A DNA stretch of 64,000 nt from positions 62,001 to 126,000 of the forward strand of contig NZ_BMVF01000007.1 of assembly GCF_014650575.1 (NCBI RefSeq), given 5' to 3'. Positions 1-9,035 of the stretch are shown here, piece after piece (position 1 is the stretch's first letter; the number at the start of each line of letters is the position of its first letter). Source of the stretch: Streptomyces naganishii JCM 4654. GTDB taxonomy: Bacteria; Actinomycetota; Actinomycetes; Streptomycetales; Streptomycetaceae. A program made the translations under genes and the position numbers. Under the pieces are notes generated by a model. It was not told the origin of the DNA, searched no databases, and worked only from the letters and a program-made list of their open reading frames with translations.

Positions 1-1942
1 CCCAGCCCGGGCCGCTCACCTCACGGCCGGTCACGAAGTCGGTCCAGGTGCCCTCGGGGACGTAGTACGTCACCTCGTCCTCGTCGCTGAAGACGGGCGC
101 GACCAGCAGGTCCGGGCCGAGCATGTACTGCCGCTCCAGCTGGGCGCACCCGGGGTCGTCCGGGAAGTCCAGCACCATCGCCCGCATCATGGGCACGCCC
201 TCGGTGTGGGCGGTGCGCGCGGCCTCGTACAGGTAGGGCATCAGGCTCAGCTTCAGCCGGGTGAAGTGGCGCAGCACGTCCACCGACTCCTCGTCGAACA
301 GCCACGGGACCCGGTAGGACGACGACCCGTGCAGGCGGCTGTGCGAGGACAGCATCCCGAAGGCCAGCCAGCGCTTGAACAGCGCCGGTGACGGCGTGCC
401 CTCGAAGCCGCCGATGTCGTGGCTCCAGTAGCCGAAGCCGGACAGGCCCAGCGACAGCCCGCCGCGCAGCGACTCGGCCATCGACTCATACGTCGCCTCG
501 CAGTCGCCGCCCCAGTGCACGGGGAACCGCTGGCTGCCGGCGGTCGCCGAGCGGGCGAAGACCACCGCCTCCTGGTCGCCCCGGTGCTTGCGCAGCACCT
601 CGAAGACCGTGCGGTTGTAGAGGTGGGTGTAGTAGTTGTGCATCCGCTCCGGGTCGGAGCCGTCGGACCAGGCGACGTCGACCGGGACGCGCTCGCCGAA
701 GTCGGTCTTGAAGCAGTCCACGCCCTGCGCGAGCAGCGCCTCGAGCTTGCCCGCGTACCACTCGCGCGCGGCCGGGCTGGTGAAGTCGACCAGCGCCATG
801 CCGGGCTGCCACAGGTCCCACTGCCACACGCTGCCGTCGGGCCGCCGCAGCAGATGGCCGAGCGCCTTGCCCTCCGCGAACAGCGGGGAGCGCTGGGCGA
901 TGTAGGGGTTGATCCACACCGAGATCCGCAGCCCCCGCTCCTTCAGCCGGGCCAGCATGCCCTCCGGGTCGGGGAAGACCCTGGGGTCCCAGCGGAAGTC
1001 GCACCAGTGGAACTCGCGCATCCAGAAGCAGTCGAAGTGGAAGACGGACAGGGGCAGTTCGCGCTTCCGCATGCCCTCGATGAAGGAGGTGACCGTCTCC
1101 TCGTCGTAGGAGGTCGTGAAGGACGTCGACAGCCACAGGCCGAACGACCAGGCGGGCGGCAGGGCGGGGCGGCCGGTGAGGGCCGTGTACTTGCGCAGGA
1201 TCTCCTTCGGGCTCGGGCCGTAGACGACGTAGTACGTCAGCTGCTGCGTCTCGGCGCTGAACTGGACCCGCGAGACGGTCTCCGAGCCGACCTCGAAGGA
1301 CACCTTGCCGGGGTGGTCGACGAAGACGCCGTAGCCCGCGTCGGTGAGGTAGAAGGGCACGTTCTTGTACGCCTGCTCGGTGGCCGTGCCGCCGTCCGCG
1401 TTCCAGATGTCCACGACCTGGCCGTTCTTCACCAGCGGGCCGAAGCGCTCGCCGAGCCCGTACACGCTGGTGCCGACGCCGAGTCCGAGCTGCTCGCGCA
1501 GATAGTGCGCCCCCGTCGCGTCCCGCATGATGCCCATGCCCTTGGGGCCGCTGCCGGTCAGCGTGCGGCCCTCCGCGAGGAAGTCGACCCGCCAGGGGCC
1601 GCCGCGGGCGACCCGCACCGACAGGGCGCCGGAGGTGAGCGTGGCGTGCTCGTCGTCGCAGGAGACCAGCGGGGTGTGCTCCGTGCGGTTCAGCTCGAAC
1701 CGGGGTCCGCGCGGCTGCTCGCCCTGGAAGTGGGTGAGGGTGACGCCGACGACGTCGGGCATCGGCGCATGCGCGGCGATCGTCACCACCGGCCCCTTCA
1801 GCAGGTCGCCGCGGTGGCGGATGGGTTGGGTCGGCGCGTGGATCTCCAGCGTGCCGTCCCGCGCGGTGACGTCGAGCACCTCCACCGGGTGCGCGGCGGT
1901 GACGCCCTCGCGCAGCAGCCAGTAGCCGTCGGTGAACTTCAC
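1..1942 (-). CDS. GH31 alpha-xylosidase-like glycoside hydrolase (3' end outside window)
   Basis: A glycoside hydrolase family 31 enzyme of the YicI alpha-xylosidase type, expected to release alpha-linked xylose or glucose from oligosaccharides in the cytoplasm. The reading frame starts at GTG 1942, behind an AAGGGG ribosome site, and runs off the left edge after about 647 codons. The nucleophile motif KTDFGE lies near residue 414, followed by WGGD carrying the acid/base Asp; both are intact. E. coli YicI has 772 residues, so only the C-terminal beta domain is probably missing. It lies 11 bp after the second ABC permease, so it is the last visible gene of an uptake-and-cleavage operon. Substrate is inferred; a related alpha-glucosidase is possible. 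Confidence 0.88.
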   Translation of the reverse strand, partial: MKFTDGYWLLREGVTAAHPVEVLDVTARDGTLEIHAPTQPIRHRGDLLKGPVVTIAAHAPMPDVVGVTLTHFQGEQPRGPRFELNRTEHTPLVSCDDEHATLTSGALSVRVARGGPWRVDFLAEGRTLTGSGPKGMGIMRDATGAHYLREQLGLGVGTSVYGLGERFGPLVKNGQVVDIWNADGGTATEQAYKNVPFYLTDAGYGVFVDHPGKVSFEVGSETVSRVQFSAETQQLTYYVVYGPSPKEILRKYTALTGRPALPPAWSFGLWLSTSFTTSYDEETVTSFIEGMRKRELPLSVFHFDCFWMREFHWCDFRWDPRVFPDPEGMLARLKERGLRISVWINPYIAQRSPLFAEGKALGHLLRRPDGSVWQWDLWQPGMALVDFTSPAAREWYAGKLEALLAQGVDCFKTDFGERVPVDVAWSDGSDPERMHNYYTHLYNRTVFEVLRKHRGDQEAVVFARSATAGSQRFPVHWGGDCEATYESMAESLRGGLSLGLSGFGYWSHDIGGFEGTPSPALFKRWLAFGMLSSHSRLHGSSSYRVPWLFDEESVDVLRHFTRLKLSLMPYLYEAARTAHTEGVPMMRAMVLDFPDDPGCAQLERQYMLGPDLLVAPVFSDEDEVTYYVPEGTWTDFVTGREVSGPGW

Positions 1943-1953
1943 GCCGGTACCCC

Positions 1954-2778
1954 TTACTTGACCGCGCCCACGGCGATGCCGCGGGTCAGGGTCCGCTGGA
2001 AGACGAGGAAGAAGACGATCGCCGGCAGCACGCCGAGCAGCGCGGCCGCGTTGGTCATGGTGGCGTCCATCAGGCGCTGGCCCTGGAGGACGCCGAGGGC
2101 CACCGACACGGTCTGGTTGTCGTTGGAGATCAGCATGACCAGCGGCAGCAGGAACTCGTTCCAGGTCCAGATGAAGAAGAAGACCAGCAGCACGCCGAGG
2201 GTCGGGCGGCTGACCGGGACCACGATCCGCCACAGCACCTGCCAGGCGTTCGCCCCGTCGATGCGGGCCGCCTCGATGATCTCGCGCGGGAACCGCCCCA
2301 GCACCGAGGAGAGCAGATACGTGCCGAACGCGGCCTGGATCACCGTGAAGACGATGATCACGCTCAGCCGGGTGTCGTACAGGCCCACCTGCTTGCTCAG
2401 GTAGTACACCGGGTACACCAGCGCCTCCTGCGGGAGCACGTTGGCCAGCACGAAGAAGGCCAGCACCCAGGTGCGGCCCCTGATCCGCCCGATGCCGACG
2501 GCGTACGCGTTGAGCACCGACAGCACGGCCGCGAGCACCGCCACCGAGCCGCTGATCAGCACGGAGTTGACCAGTTTGCGGCCGAAGTCGACGCGCTGCC
2601 AGAAGTCCTTCAGGCCGTCCAGGTACAGCCCGCGGGGCAGGCTGAGCGGCCCGTGCCGGGAGTACTCGGCCGGCGACTTGACCGCGTTGACGGCGACGAC
2701 CAGGAACGGCACCACCATGAACAGCGCGGCCAGGCACAGGGCGATGAGCACCGGGTACCGGCGCAGTGCGGTCGTCAT
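1954..2778 (-). CDS. Carbohydrate ABC transporter permease, MalG-like
   Basis: The inner-membrane subunit of a carbohydrate-uptake (CUT1) ABC importer, 274 residues. About six hydrophobic segments are visible. The permease EAA loop is at roughly residues 185-205 (EIIEAARIDGANAWQVLW), where the shared ATPase would dock. The start is ATG 2778, which overlaps the stop of the upstream permease in an ATGA, so the two are translationally coupled. No ATPase gene is present in this operon. Streptomyces sugar importers of this class often share one MsiK-type ATPase encoded elsewhere, and that is likely here. Substrate is unknown; the neighbouring GH31 enzyme suggests a xylose- or glucose-containing oligosaccharide. 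Confidence 0.92.
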   Translation of the reverse strand: MTTALRRYPVLIALCLAALFMVVPFLVVAVNAVKSPAEYSRHGPLSLPRGLYLDGLKDFWQRVDFGRKLVNSVLISGSVAVLAAVLSVLNAYAVGIGRIRGRTWVLAFFVLANVLPQEALVYPVYYLSKQVGLYDTRLSVIIVFTVIQAAFGTYLLSSVLGRFPREIIEAARIDGANAWQVLWRIVVPVSRPTLGVLLVFFFIWTWNEFLLPLVMLISNDNQTVSVALGVLQGQRLMDATMTNAAALLGVLPAIVFFLVFQRTLTRGIAVGAVK

Positions 2779-3749
2779 GCGCGCCCTCCCTCCTCCGCGT
2801 CCTCCGCCCGGGTCTGCAGCCGCAGCCCCGCCAGGGCGAGCACGAGGATGATCACGGTCAGCACGGTGGAGATCGCGGCCCCGTAGCCGACCTGGGTCTT
2901 CTCGAAGAACGTGGTGAAGGAGAAGTACGACGGCACGTCCGTCGCACCGCCCGGGCCGCCCTTGGTCAGCACGTACACCGCGCCGAACACCTTCAGCGCG
3001 GCGATCGTGCACCAGGTCAGCACGACGGCGATCTCCGGGCGGATCTGCGGCAGCGTCACGTGCCGGAAGCGGCGCCACCAGCCGGCGCCGTCCAGTTCGG
3101 CCGCCTCGTACAGCTGCGGGTCGACGCGCTGGAGGCCCGCCATGAAGATCACCAGCGGGAAGCCGAGCTGCACCCACACCATCACGCCCATGACGCTGTA
3201 GAGCGCGATGTCCGGGTCGCCCAGCCAGTCCTGCTGCCAGGACGACAGGCCGACCGCCTCGAGCAGCGCGTTGAGCGAACCGCCCTCGGGGGCCAGGATC
3301 CAGCTCCACACGATGCCGGCGACCGCGATCGGCAGCACCTGGGGGAGGTAGAAGCAGGCCCGCAGGAATGCCGCGAGCCGGTCGCCGAAGTGCTTGCCGA
3401 CGAAGTCGAACAGCGCGGCGGCCAGCACCAGCCCGGCGAGCGTCGGCACGGCCGCCATCGCCACCACCATGAACAGGCTGTGCCGGAAGGACGCCCAGAA
3501 CTCCCCGTCCTCCAGGAGCCGCCGGTAGTTGGCGAGCCCGGTCCACCTCGGGGCGCCCACGCCCTGCCAGTCGGTCAGGCTCACGCCCGTGTTCATCAGG
3601 AACGGGACGATCACCACGGCGAGGAAGGCCAGGGCGCCGGGCAGCAGGAACAGGGCGTAGGAGGTGCGCGTGCCGCGCGGCGGCGCGGGGGCGGGGCGGC
3701 CGCCCGCCGTCCGCGTGCCGCGCGCTCCCTCTTCGACGGTGACCGTCAT
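2775..3749 (-). CDS. Carbohydrate ABC transporter permease, MalF-like
   Basis: The partner permease of the same importer, 324 residues, with a charged, Gly/Pro-rich N-terminal tail followed by about six membrane spans. The EAA-type loop reads QLYEAAELDGAGWWRRF near residues 210-225. The start ATG 3749 overlaps the stop of the binding-protein gene (ATGA), and its own stop overlaps the next permease the same way, so the three genes are coupled end to end. The family is well established (MalF/UgpA class of CUT1 importers). The sugar is inferred only from the neighbouring GH31 enzyme. Confidence 0.92.
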   Translation of the reverse strand: MTVTVEEGARGTRTAGGRPAPAPPRGTRTSYALFLLPGALAFLAVVIVPFLMNTGVSLTDWQGVGAPRWTGLANYRRLLEDGEFWASFRHSLFMVVAMAAVPTLAGLVLAAALFDFVGKHFGDRLAAFLRACFYLPQVLPIAVAGIVWSWILAPEGGSLNALLEAVGLSSWQQDWLGDPDIALYSVMGVMVWVQLGFPLVIFMAGLQRVDPQLYEAAELDGAGWWRRFRHVTLPQIRPEIAVVLTWCTIAALKVFGAVYVLTKGGPGGATDVPSYFSFTTFFEKTQVGYGAAISTVLTVIILVLALAGLRLQTRAEDAEEGGRA

Positions 3750-5038
3750 CGCTTCGGCACGCCCTGGTCGTACGCCTTCTGGAGGTTGCCGAGATAGGCG
3801 TCCGGCTTCTCGCTGCCCGTGATCAGCTTCTGGGTCTCGGAGACGAGGGTGTCGTAGAAGCCGGCCACCGGCCAGTCCGGGTAGAAGGCCAGCCCGTCAC
3901 GGGCCGAGACGGTGTTGAAGCCGGAGATCAGGGCCTTGGCCCTGGGGTCGGTGATGGCCGAGGCGTCGGCCGCGACCGGGACGCCGCCCTTGTTGCCGAG
4001 CAGGTTCTGGATCTTCTTCGACAGGGTGATGTCGATGAAGTCGTAGGCCAGTTCCTTGTTCTTCGCGCCCTTGGGCACGACCCACAGGTTGCCGCCGGAG
4101 CCCAGGGTCAGGTTCGAGCCCGGCCACAGCGAGGTGTCCCAGTCGAACGTGGCCTCCGTCTGGAAGCGGCCGTACCACCAGCTGCCCGAGAACAGGATCG
4201 GCGCCTTGCCCCGGATCCAGGACACGCCCGCGTCCTCGGCCTTCGTGCCGCTGGACGCCTTGCTGATCCAGCCCTTCCTCACCCAGTCGGCGAAGGTGGT
4301 GGCGGCATACGTCCAGGCGGCGTCGTGGAAGTCGGTCCTGCCTTTGTAGAGCTCGTACTTGTCGACCCAGGAGCGGTCCGCCCTGGACAGGGCGAGCTGG
4401 TAGAGGTACTGCTGCGCCATGTACTCGGCGCCCGCGTTGGCGAGCGGGGTGACGCCGGCCCTGGCGAACTCGTCCATGGCGGCGGTCAGCCGGCCGAAGG
4501 TCCTCGGCTCGGCGATCTTGTACTTTCTGAACAGGTCCTTGTTGTAGAAGACCATCGTGTACTCGCCGTAGTTGGGCACGCCGTACCACTTGCCGGAGCC
4601 CATCACGCCGTTGGCGTCGTACATGCTGGTCGTGCGCACGCTCGCCGGGATCTCCTTGTCCCAGCCGCGCTTGCCGGCCTCGGCGGTCAGATCGGTGAGC
4701 AGGCCCTGGCGGGAGAGCAGCCCGGCCGTCGCGTTGCCCTTGTTGTACTCCATGATGTCTGGCGCGTCCGAGGAGTTCAGGACCATCGGCGCGGTCTTCT
4801 GGATCTGCTCGAAGCCCTTCTCCTCGAACTTCACCTTCACGCCCGGGTGCTTGGCCTCGAACTCCTTGATGGCCTCGTTCCAGGCCACGCCCATCGCGCT
4901 GTCGGGCCCCTCGTAGTGCCACAGCCGCAGGGTCTTTCCGTCGGACGTACCGCTGCCCGAGCCGCCGCAGGAGGTCAGGAGCAGTGATCCGGCCAGGACC
5001 ACCGCCGTCGCCACCACACGCCTTCGTGCCGTCAACAT
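3746..5038 (-). CDS. Sugar-binding lipoprotein of ABC importer
   Basis: An extracellular solute-binding protein (family 1) of 430 residues that captures the sugar for the two downstream permeases. It has a lipoprotein signal peptide with the lipobox LLTSC, Cys24 being the acylated residue. After that comes the usual two-lobed binding protein, including LRLWHYEGPDS near the mature N terminus. I placed the start at ATG 5038 because an excellent GGAGG lies just upstream and the signal peptide follows directly. A longer frame beginning in the GCAT array would add an untypical MHACMH-type leader. This is the first gene of the operon; the palindromes at 5129-5166 probably control it. Confidence 0.93.
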   Translation of the reverse strand: MLTARRRVVATAVVLAGSLLLTSCGGSGSGTSDGKTLRLWHYEGPDSAMGVAWNEAIKEFEAKHPGVKVKFEEKGFEQIQKTAPMVLNSSDAPDIMEYNKGNATAGLLSRQGLLTDLTAEAGKRGWDKEIPASVRTTSMYDANGVMGSGKWYGVPNYGEYTMVFYNKDLFRKYKIAEPRTFGRLTAAMDEFARAGVTPLANAGAEYMAQQYLYQLALSRADRSWVDKYELYKGRTDFHDAAWTYAATTFADWVRKGWISKASSGTKAEDAGVSWIRGKAPILFSGSWWYGRFQTEATFDWDTSLWPGSNLTLGSGGNLWVVPKGAKNKELAYDFIDITLSKKIQNLLGNKGGVPVAADASAITDPRAKALISGFNTVSARDGLAFYPDWPVAGFYDTLVSETQKLITGSEKPDAYLGNLQKAYDQGVPKR

Positions 5039-5096
5039 CCCGTGCCTCCGGGGGGTCGGATGGGTTCCATGGGATTCCGCCGGGCGCCGCCCTGTC

Positions 5097-5126
5097 GCAT
5101 GCATGCATGCATGCATGCATGCATGC
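5097..5126. repeat. (GCAT)7.5 tetranucleotide tandem array
   Basis: Thirty bases of uninterrupted GCAT repeat, about 60 bp upstream of the binding-protein start and immediately next to two operator-like palindromes. The unit is self-complementary, so the array could extrude as a cruciform or adopt Z-DNA. Perfect simple repeats of this length are unusual in a genome of this GC content. Copy number may vary between strains, which would change the spacing between the operators and the gene. ATG occurs in every unit, so length changes would not switch a reading frame on and off. Confidence 0.95.
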
Positions 5127-5128
5127 CC

Positions 5129-5166
5129 GTCGAAGCGATTCGACCAACTGAATCGAAGCGCTTCGA
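5129..5166. promoter_or_regulatory. Twin LacI-family-type operators
   Basis: Two palindromes of the CGAAGCGCTTCG type. The first (5129-5144, GTCGAAGCGATTCGAC) has one mismatched pair; the second (5153-5166, TCGAAGCGCTTCGA) is perfect. Their centres are 23 bp apart, about two helical turns. LacI-family repressors of Streptomyces sugar operons commonly bind palindromes with a central CG step and this general layout. No LacI-family gene is visible here, so the regulator is either just beyond the left edge or elsewhere. They probably control the leftward importer operon; the MFS gene ending at 5223 reads away from this site. Confidence 0.75.
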
Positions 5167-5222
5167 CGGGTGAACGTAGGTGGCCTCCGCAGGCGCGTCA
5201 ATGGGTGCGACGGGAATCGCGG

Positions 5223-6551
5223 TCAGTGTTCGGCGGGCCGAACGGACCGCCGGGTGAGGGCGAGCCCGGCGAGGGAGATCAGCAGCGCCAGCGCCGCCGC
5301 CCCCACCGGCACCGCGTAACCGGCCGTCGGCGACACGTGCTCGACCACCCAGCCGCCCGCCGCGCTGCCGCAGCCGATCCCGCCGAGCAGACCGGTCACC
5401 GCCAGCGTCATGCCCTCGTTGAGCCGGCCCTCGGGGCTGCGCTCCTGCACCAGCGTCATGTTGGTGACCATGGTGGGCGCCGTCGCCGTACCGGCCACCA
5501 GCAGCGCCGTCGACACCAGCACCAGCGAGCCGGTGAGCGAGGCGGCCAGCAGCGGCAGCGCCATCAGCACCGTCATCGCGGCCACGCACCACGGCAGCCG
5601 CCGCTCGGCCGGTCCCGCCGGCCGCACCAGCCCGTACACCAGCCCGGCCGCGCACGACCCGGCCGCCTGGAGCCCCAGCGCCACGCCCGCCGCCGGCCGG
5701 TGCCCCTGGGCGTCGGCGAACGCCACGGTGACCACCTCCATCGCCCCGAACACCGCGCCCATGGCCAGGCACACCGCGAGCTGGGCGGGCATGCCCGGCG
5801 CCCGCAGCGGGGCCGTCGCGGGCGTACGGCGCCGGGGCGGCGGCTCGGTCGAGCGCTGCGTGGCGAACAGCAGCACGCCGGTGAGCAGCAGCACCGCCGC
5901 GACCAGCGTGCCCGCCTCCGGGAAGAACGTCCCGGTGAGGAAGGCCGCGAGGACCGGCCCGAGCATGTAGCACAGCTCGTCGGCGGCCTGCTCGAAGGAG
6001 TTGGCGGTGTGCACGGCCCCGGGATCGCCCTTGAGCAGATGGGCCCAGCGGGCACGGGACATCCCGCCCGTGTTCGGGGTCGTCGCGGTGGCGGCGTACG
6101 CGGCGAACAGCGTCCAGTCCGGGGCGCCGCCGCGCACGCAGAGCACCAGCGCCAGGCTGCCCAGCACCGCGCACACCGTGGCGGGCACGGCGACCCGGGC
6201 CTGCCCGTACCGGTCGACCAGCCGGGCGACCCAGGGCGCGGTGACGGCGGTCGCGGCGAGGCCGGTCGCGGTGACGGCCCCGGCGAGCGCGTACGAGCCG
6301 CGCGCGCCCGCGATCATCACCACCGCGCTGACGCCGAACATCCCTTGCGGCAGGCGGGCGATGAGGTTGCCGACGGTGAAGGCGCGGGTGCCGGGCAGGG
6401 TGAAGAGGCGGCGGTAGGGGTTGGGTCTCGCGGGTGGCTGAGCGGACTCCGTTGAGCTTCTCGTGGGTGGCTGAGCGGACTCCGTTGAGCTTCTCGTGGA
6501 ACTTCTCCGGGAGCTGCTCGCGGCAGGGGGAGCGGTGGGCTTGGGTGGCAT
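5223..6551 (-). CDS. MFS transporter, probable drug or metabolite exporter
   Basis: A 442-residue major facilitator superfamily protein with about twelve membrane spans. It begins with a roughly 45-residue cytoplasmic Ser/Pro-rich tail that contains two 11-residue repeats. The motif-A-like loop (ARLVDRYGQARVAV) and the ERSPEGRLNEGMTL segment are typical of DHA1-type exporters. The start ATG 6551 is chosen as the first Met giving a complete protein; Met codons just inside the repeats are not excluded. It is divergent from the LysR gene, 84 bp away, the standard layout for an exporter and its regulator. The substrate cannot be told from sequence. Confidence 0.85.
   Translation of the reverse strand: MPPKPTAPPAASSSRRSSTRSSTESAQPPTRSSTESAQPPARPNPYRRLFTLPGTRAFTVGNLIARLPQGMFGVSAVVMIAGARGSYALAGAVTATGLAATAVTAPWVARLVDRYGQARVAVPATVCAVLGSLALVLCVRGGAPDWTLFAAYAATATTPNTGGMSRARWAHLLKGDPGAVHTANSFEQAADELCYMLGPVLAAFLTGTFFPEAGTLVAAVLLLTGVLLFATQRSTEPPPRRRTPATAPLRAPGMPAQLAVCLAMGAVFGAMEVVTVAFADAQGHRPAAGVALGLQAAGSCAAGLVYGLVRPAGPAERRLPWCVAAMTVLMALPLLAASLTGSLVLVSTALLVAGTATAPTMVTNMTLVQERSPEGRLNEGMTLAVTGLLGGIGCGSAAGGWVVEHVSPTAGYAVPVGAAALALLISLAGLALTRRSVRPAEH
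6432..6497. repeat. 33-bp tandem duplication in MFS N-terminal tail
   Basis: Two nearly identical 33-bp units (6432-6464 and 6465-6497), each encoding an 11-residue Arg-Ser-Ser-Thr-Glu-Ser-Ala-Gln-Pro-Pro segment of the MFS protein. The repeat keeps frame and lies in a disordered tail, so it is probably a recent neutral slippage event. Confidence 0.9.
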
Positions 6552-6635
6552 GTCCACCACCGTCGCGCCGAGTGGATCACAGCGTCCAACACCTTCTGAG
6601 GGCCGATTGACGCACTCGCGTTGTAAGTTCTGCGC

Positions 6636-7613
6636 ATGCCCGCCCCGCACGCCCGCCACCTGGACCCGCGGCTGCTCGCCGCCTTCGTCGCCGTCGCCGA
6701 GGAACTGCACTTCACCCGCGCCGCGTCCCGGCTGTACGTCGCCCAGCAGGCACTGAGCCGGGACGTACGGCGGCTGGAGCGGGAACTGGGCGCGGAGCTG
6801 TTCGTCCGCACCACCCGGCAGGTCACGCTCACCGCGGACGGCGAACGGCTGCTGCCCCACGCCCGCCGCGCCCTGGAGGCCCAGGACGAACTGCTGGCCG
6901 CCTTCGGGCACGCCCGCCCGCTGCTGGTCGACCTCAACTCCCCGGGCCTGACGACCGGCCGCAGCGTGCTGCTCCGCGCCCGCGAACTCGTCCCCGAGCA
7001 GGAGATCATGGCCCGCTACGAGAGCGGACTGACCGGCGCGGCCGCCGAGTTGCTGGCGGGCCGCCTGGACGCCTCCTTCGGACGGTTCGCCGGTCTCGAA
7101 CCGGCGCTGCGGGGCCGCCTCGACCACCAGTTCGTGCGCTACGAGCCGATGGCGATCGTGCTGCCCGAGGACCACCGGCTGGCCCCGCTGCCCGCCGTGC
7201 CGCTGGCCGGACTGGCCGGCGAGACCGTCTACGCCGGCGCCGGCAACCCGCGCACGCCGGAGTGGACCGACCTCGCCCACCTGCTCTTCGCCGGGCGCGG
7301 GATCGCGGTCGCGCCGCCCGCCCCCCTCGCGGTGGGAGTGGAGGAGTTCGAGCGGCTGATGGCCAAGACCGGCCACCCGGTCCTCGCCGTGGTCGGCTTC
7401 CCCGCGCTGCCGCACACCGTCGTACGGCCGCTCGTGGACCCCGTTCCGCTGTCCCCGGTGTCACTGGTGTGGCGCAAGGGGCTGGTGCATCCGGCGTTCG
7501 AAGCCGTTCGACGCGCGGCCGCGGAACTGGCGAGGACGGAGGGATGGTTGAGGCGACCCGAAACAGGATGGATTCCAGCCATCGACGAAGCGATCAATTC
7601 CGTTCACCATTGA
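6636..7613 (+). CDS. LysR-family transcriptional regulator
   Basis: A LysR-type regulator of 325 residues. The N-terminal winged helix-turn-helix occupies about residues 10-70 (AFVAVAEELHFTRAASRLYV, then ALSRDVRRLERELG), followed by a periplasmic-binding-protein-like effector domain to about residue 300. The length is normal for the family. It is transcribed away from the MFS gene and most likely controls that exporter in response to a small ligand. Target and ligand are inference from the divergent arrangement. Confidence 0.92.
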   Translation: MPAPHARHLDPRLLAAFVAVAEELHFTRAASRLYVAQQALSRDVRRLERELGAELFVRTTRQVTLTADGERLLPHARRALEAQDELLAAFGHARPLLVDLNSPGLTTGRSVLLRARELVPEQEIMARYESGLTGAAAELLAGRLDASFGRFAGLEPALRGRLDHQFVRYEPMAIVLPEDHRLAPLPAVPLAGLAGETVYAGAGNPRTPEWTDLAHLLFAGRGIAVAPPAPLAVGVEEFERLMAKTGHPVLAVVGFPALPHTVVRPLVDPVPLSPVSLVWRKGLVHPAFEAVRRAAAELARTEGWLRRPETGWIPAIDEAINSVHH

Positions 7614-7763
7614 TACTTCGCAAATCCGGAACTCCCTCAGGCGCTAGGTTCGTGGCGCCGAGCACGGTGTGGCAAGGGGGCGCGCGGGACAGGTGGGGGC
7701 CTGGTTCCGGCGACGCGGGCTCGGGGTCGTACGCGCACCCGGAACTCCCTTGGGGGAAGGTAC

Positions 7764-9035
7764 GTGCGCGTGAAAAAGGGGCCGGAAGAGGCCCAACCCG
7801 AATGGCCCGCCGCAGCATCCGCGACCGGTGAGACGCCTGCCGTGGAGGGCGGCGGAGCCGCCCGGAGACCGCAGCCGCAGACGTTCCCGGAGACGGGGGC
7901 GGTCGCGGAGGCCGGGGCGGCCGTGGAGGCGGAGGCGACCCCGCAGACCGGGGTGCTCCCGCAGGGCGGGCCCGGGAAGAGGGTGCGGGTCGAGGACCCG
8001 TGGGGGGACGGCGCGGGAGCGGGTGAGACGCCGGGCCCGGACCTGGATTCCGGCCTCGGTCCTGATCCTGAGGAGCTTACCGTCCGGCTTGACCGCGCAG
8101 CGGGACGGTCCGGCAAAACGTTCGCTCGTGCGAGCGAAGGGGGTATTGGCGGGACGGGACTTGACGGTTCAGGTGCCGGTGACCCTGAGGGCCCCGGCGG
8201 CCCCGGCGGGCTGGACGGCGGGCCGGTGTTCGTCGACGAGTCGGGCCGCCGCAGCCGCCGCTTCCGCCGGCTGGGGATGGCCGTGGGCCTCGCCTGCGCG
8301 GTGTACGCCGTCGTCATCGTCGTCACCCTGGTCTCGGGCAACTCCACCGCGCCCTGGCTGCCGGTGCCCGGCCAGGCCGACGACCGGCCCTCGAGCAAGG
8401 TCGACACCTCCCCGGTGCCCTCCGACCCCGCGCGCCCGCCCCGCACCGGCGGCGGATTCGTCGTACCCGAGGCACCCGTGACCGCACCGGGCGTCGTACG
8501 GCCGACACCGGGCGCCACCGGCACGGCGCCGCAGCCCTCCGCCGGACCGAGCAAGCCGGGCAGCACCCCGGCCGGTCCCCGGCCGAGCGCCGGCGGGCCC
8601 AGCAAGGTCCCGGGTCCGGGCACCACCGGCCCCGCCGCGCAGCCGACCCCGCCTCCCTCCTCCGCCTCGCCCGAGCCGAGCCCCAGCGGGGGCGGCGGCC
8701 CGTCCACGTCCCCCGATCCGTCACCCACGGCGGGCGGCACCGGTGGAGGGCCAGGCTCCGGCACCGGCGGGCCCGGCACGGTCGCGGACGGCCCCGGCAC
8801 CCCCGTACCGGTGGCCGGCGGGACGGGTTCGGCGACGTCCCCGGGCTCCACGCCCCCCGGCCCCACCACCGCACCCGGCCCGACCACGGCCCCCGGCCCC
8901 ACGGCCGGGCCCGGCGCCGGCGGGACACCGGCGGAGGCCGGACAGCGGTCCGCCTCACCCGCCCCGTCGACGGCGGCACCCGCCTCGCAGGGCTCCGGGA
9001 CGACGGTCGTGATCTCCTCGAGGAGCACGACCTGA
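7764..9035 (+). CDS. Single-pass membrane protein with Pro/Thr/Ser-rich extracellular stalk
   Basis: A 423-residue protein that I do not recognise as a named family. Residues 1-165 are charged and Gly/Ala-rich, presumably cytoplasmic. One membrane span follows at about 172-192 (GMAVGLACAVYAVVIVVTLV), then about 220 residues dominated by Pro, Gly, Thr and Ser that would sit outside the membrane like a cell-wall-spanning stalk. The GTG start at 7764 follows GGGGGAAGG; GTG 7770 is an alternative. Its TGA overlaps the ATG of the deacetylase-glycosyltransferase gene (TGATG), so it belongs to the same operon. A role in anchoring or exporting the surface polymer is inference. Confidence 0.75.
   Translation: MRVKKGPEEAQPEWPAAASATGETPAVEGGGAARRPQPQTFPETGAVAEAGAAVEAEATPQTGVLPQGGPGKRVRVEDPWGDGAGAGETPGPDLDSGLGPDPEELTVRLDRAAGRSGKTFARASEGGIGGTGLDGSGAGDPEGPGGPGGLDGGPVFVDESGRRSRRFRRLGMAVGLACAVYAVVIVVTLVSGNSTAPWLPVPGQADDRPSSKVDTSPVPSDPARPPRTGGGFVVPEAPVTAPGVVRPTPGATGTAPQPSAGPSKPGSTPAGPRPSAGGPSKVPGPGTTGPAAQPTPPPSSASPEPSPSGGGGPSTSPDPSPTAGGTGGGPGSGTGGPGTVADGPGTPVPVAGGTGSATSPGSTPPGPTTAPGPTTAPGPTAGPGAGGTPAEAGQRSASPAPSTAAPASQGSGTTVVISSRSTT

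Noticed and set aside
419..2404. Large opposite-strand frames such as 419-2404, 5103-6455, 2766-3797 and 44739-47651 on the plus strand
   Set aside because: They lie fully antisense to genes with clear motifs, have low-complexity Arg/Ala/Gly-rich products and no ribosome sites; they are by-products of high GC.
5038..5116. Longer reading frame for the sugar-binding lipoprotein starting in the GCAT array
   Set aside because: It adds a Met-His-Ala-Cys repeat leader before a normal lipoprotein signal and lacks a ribosome site; ATG 5038 has GGAGG directly upstream.
5097..5126. Phase-variable on/off switching by the tetranucleotide repeat
   Set aside because: ATG occurs in every unit and so in all frames, and the chosen start lies outside the array, so length changes would not switch translation.
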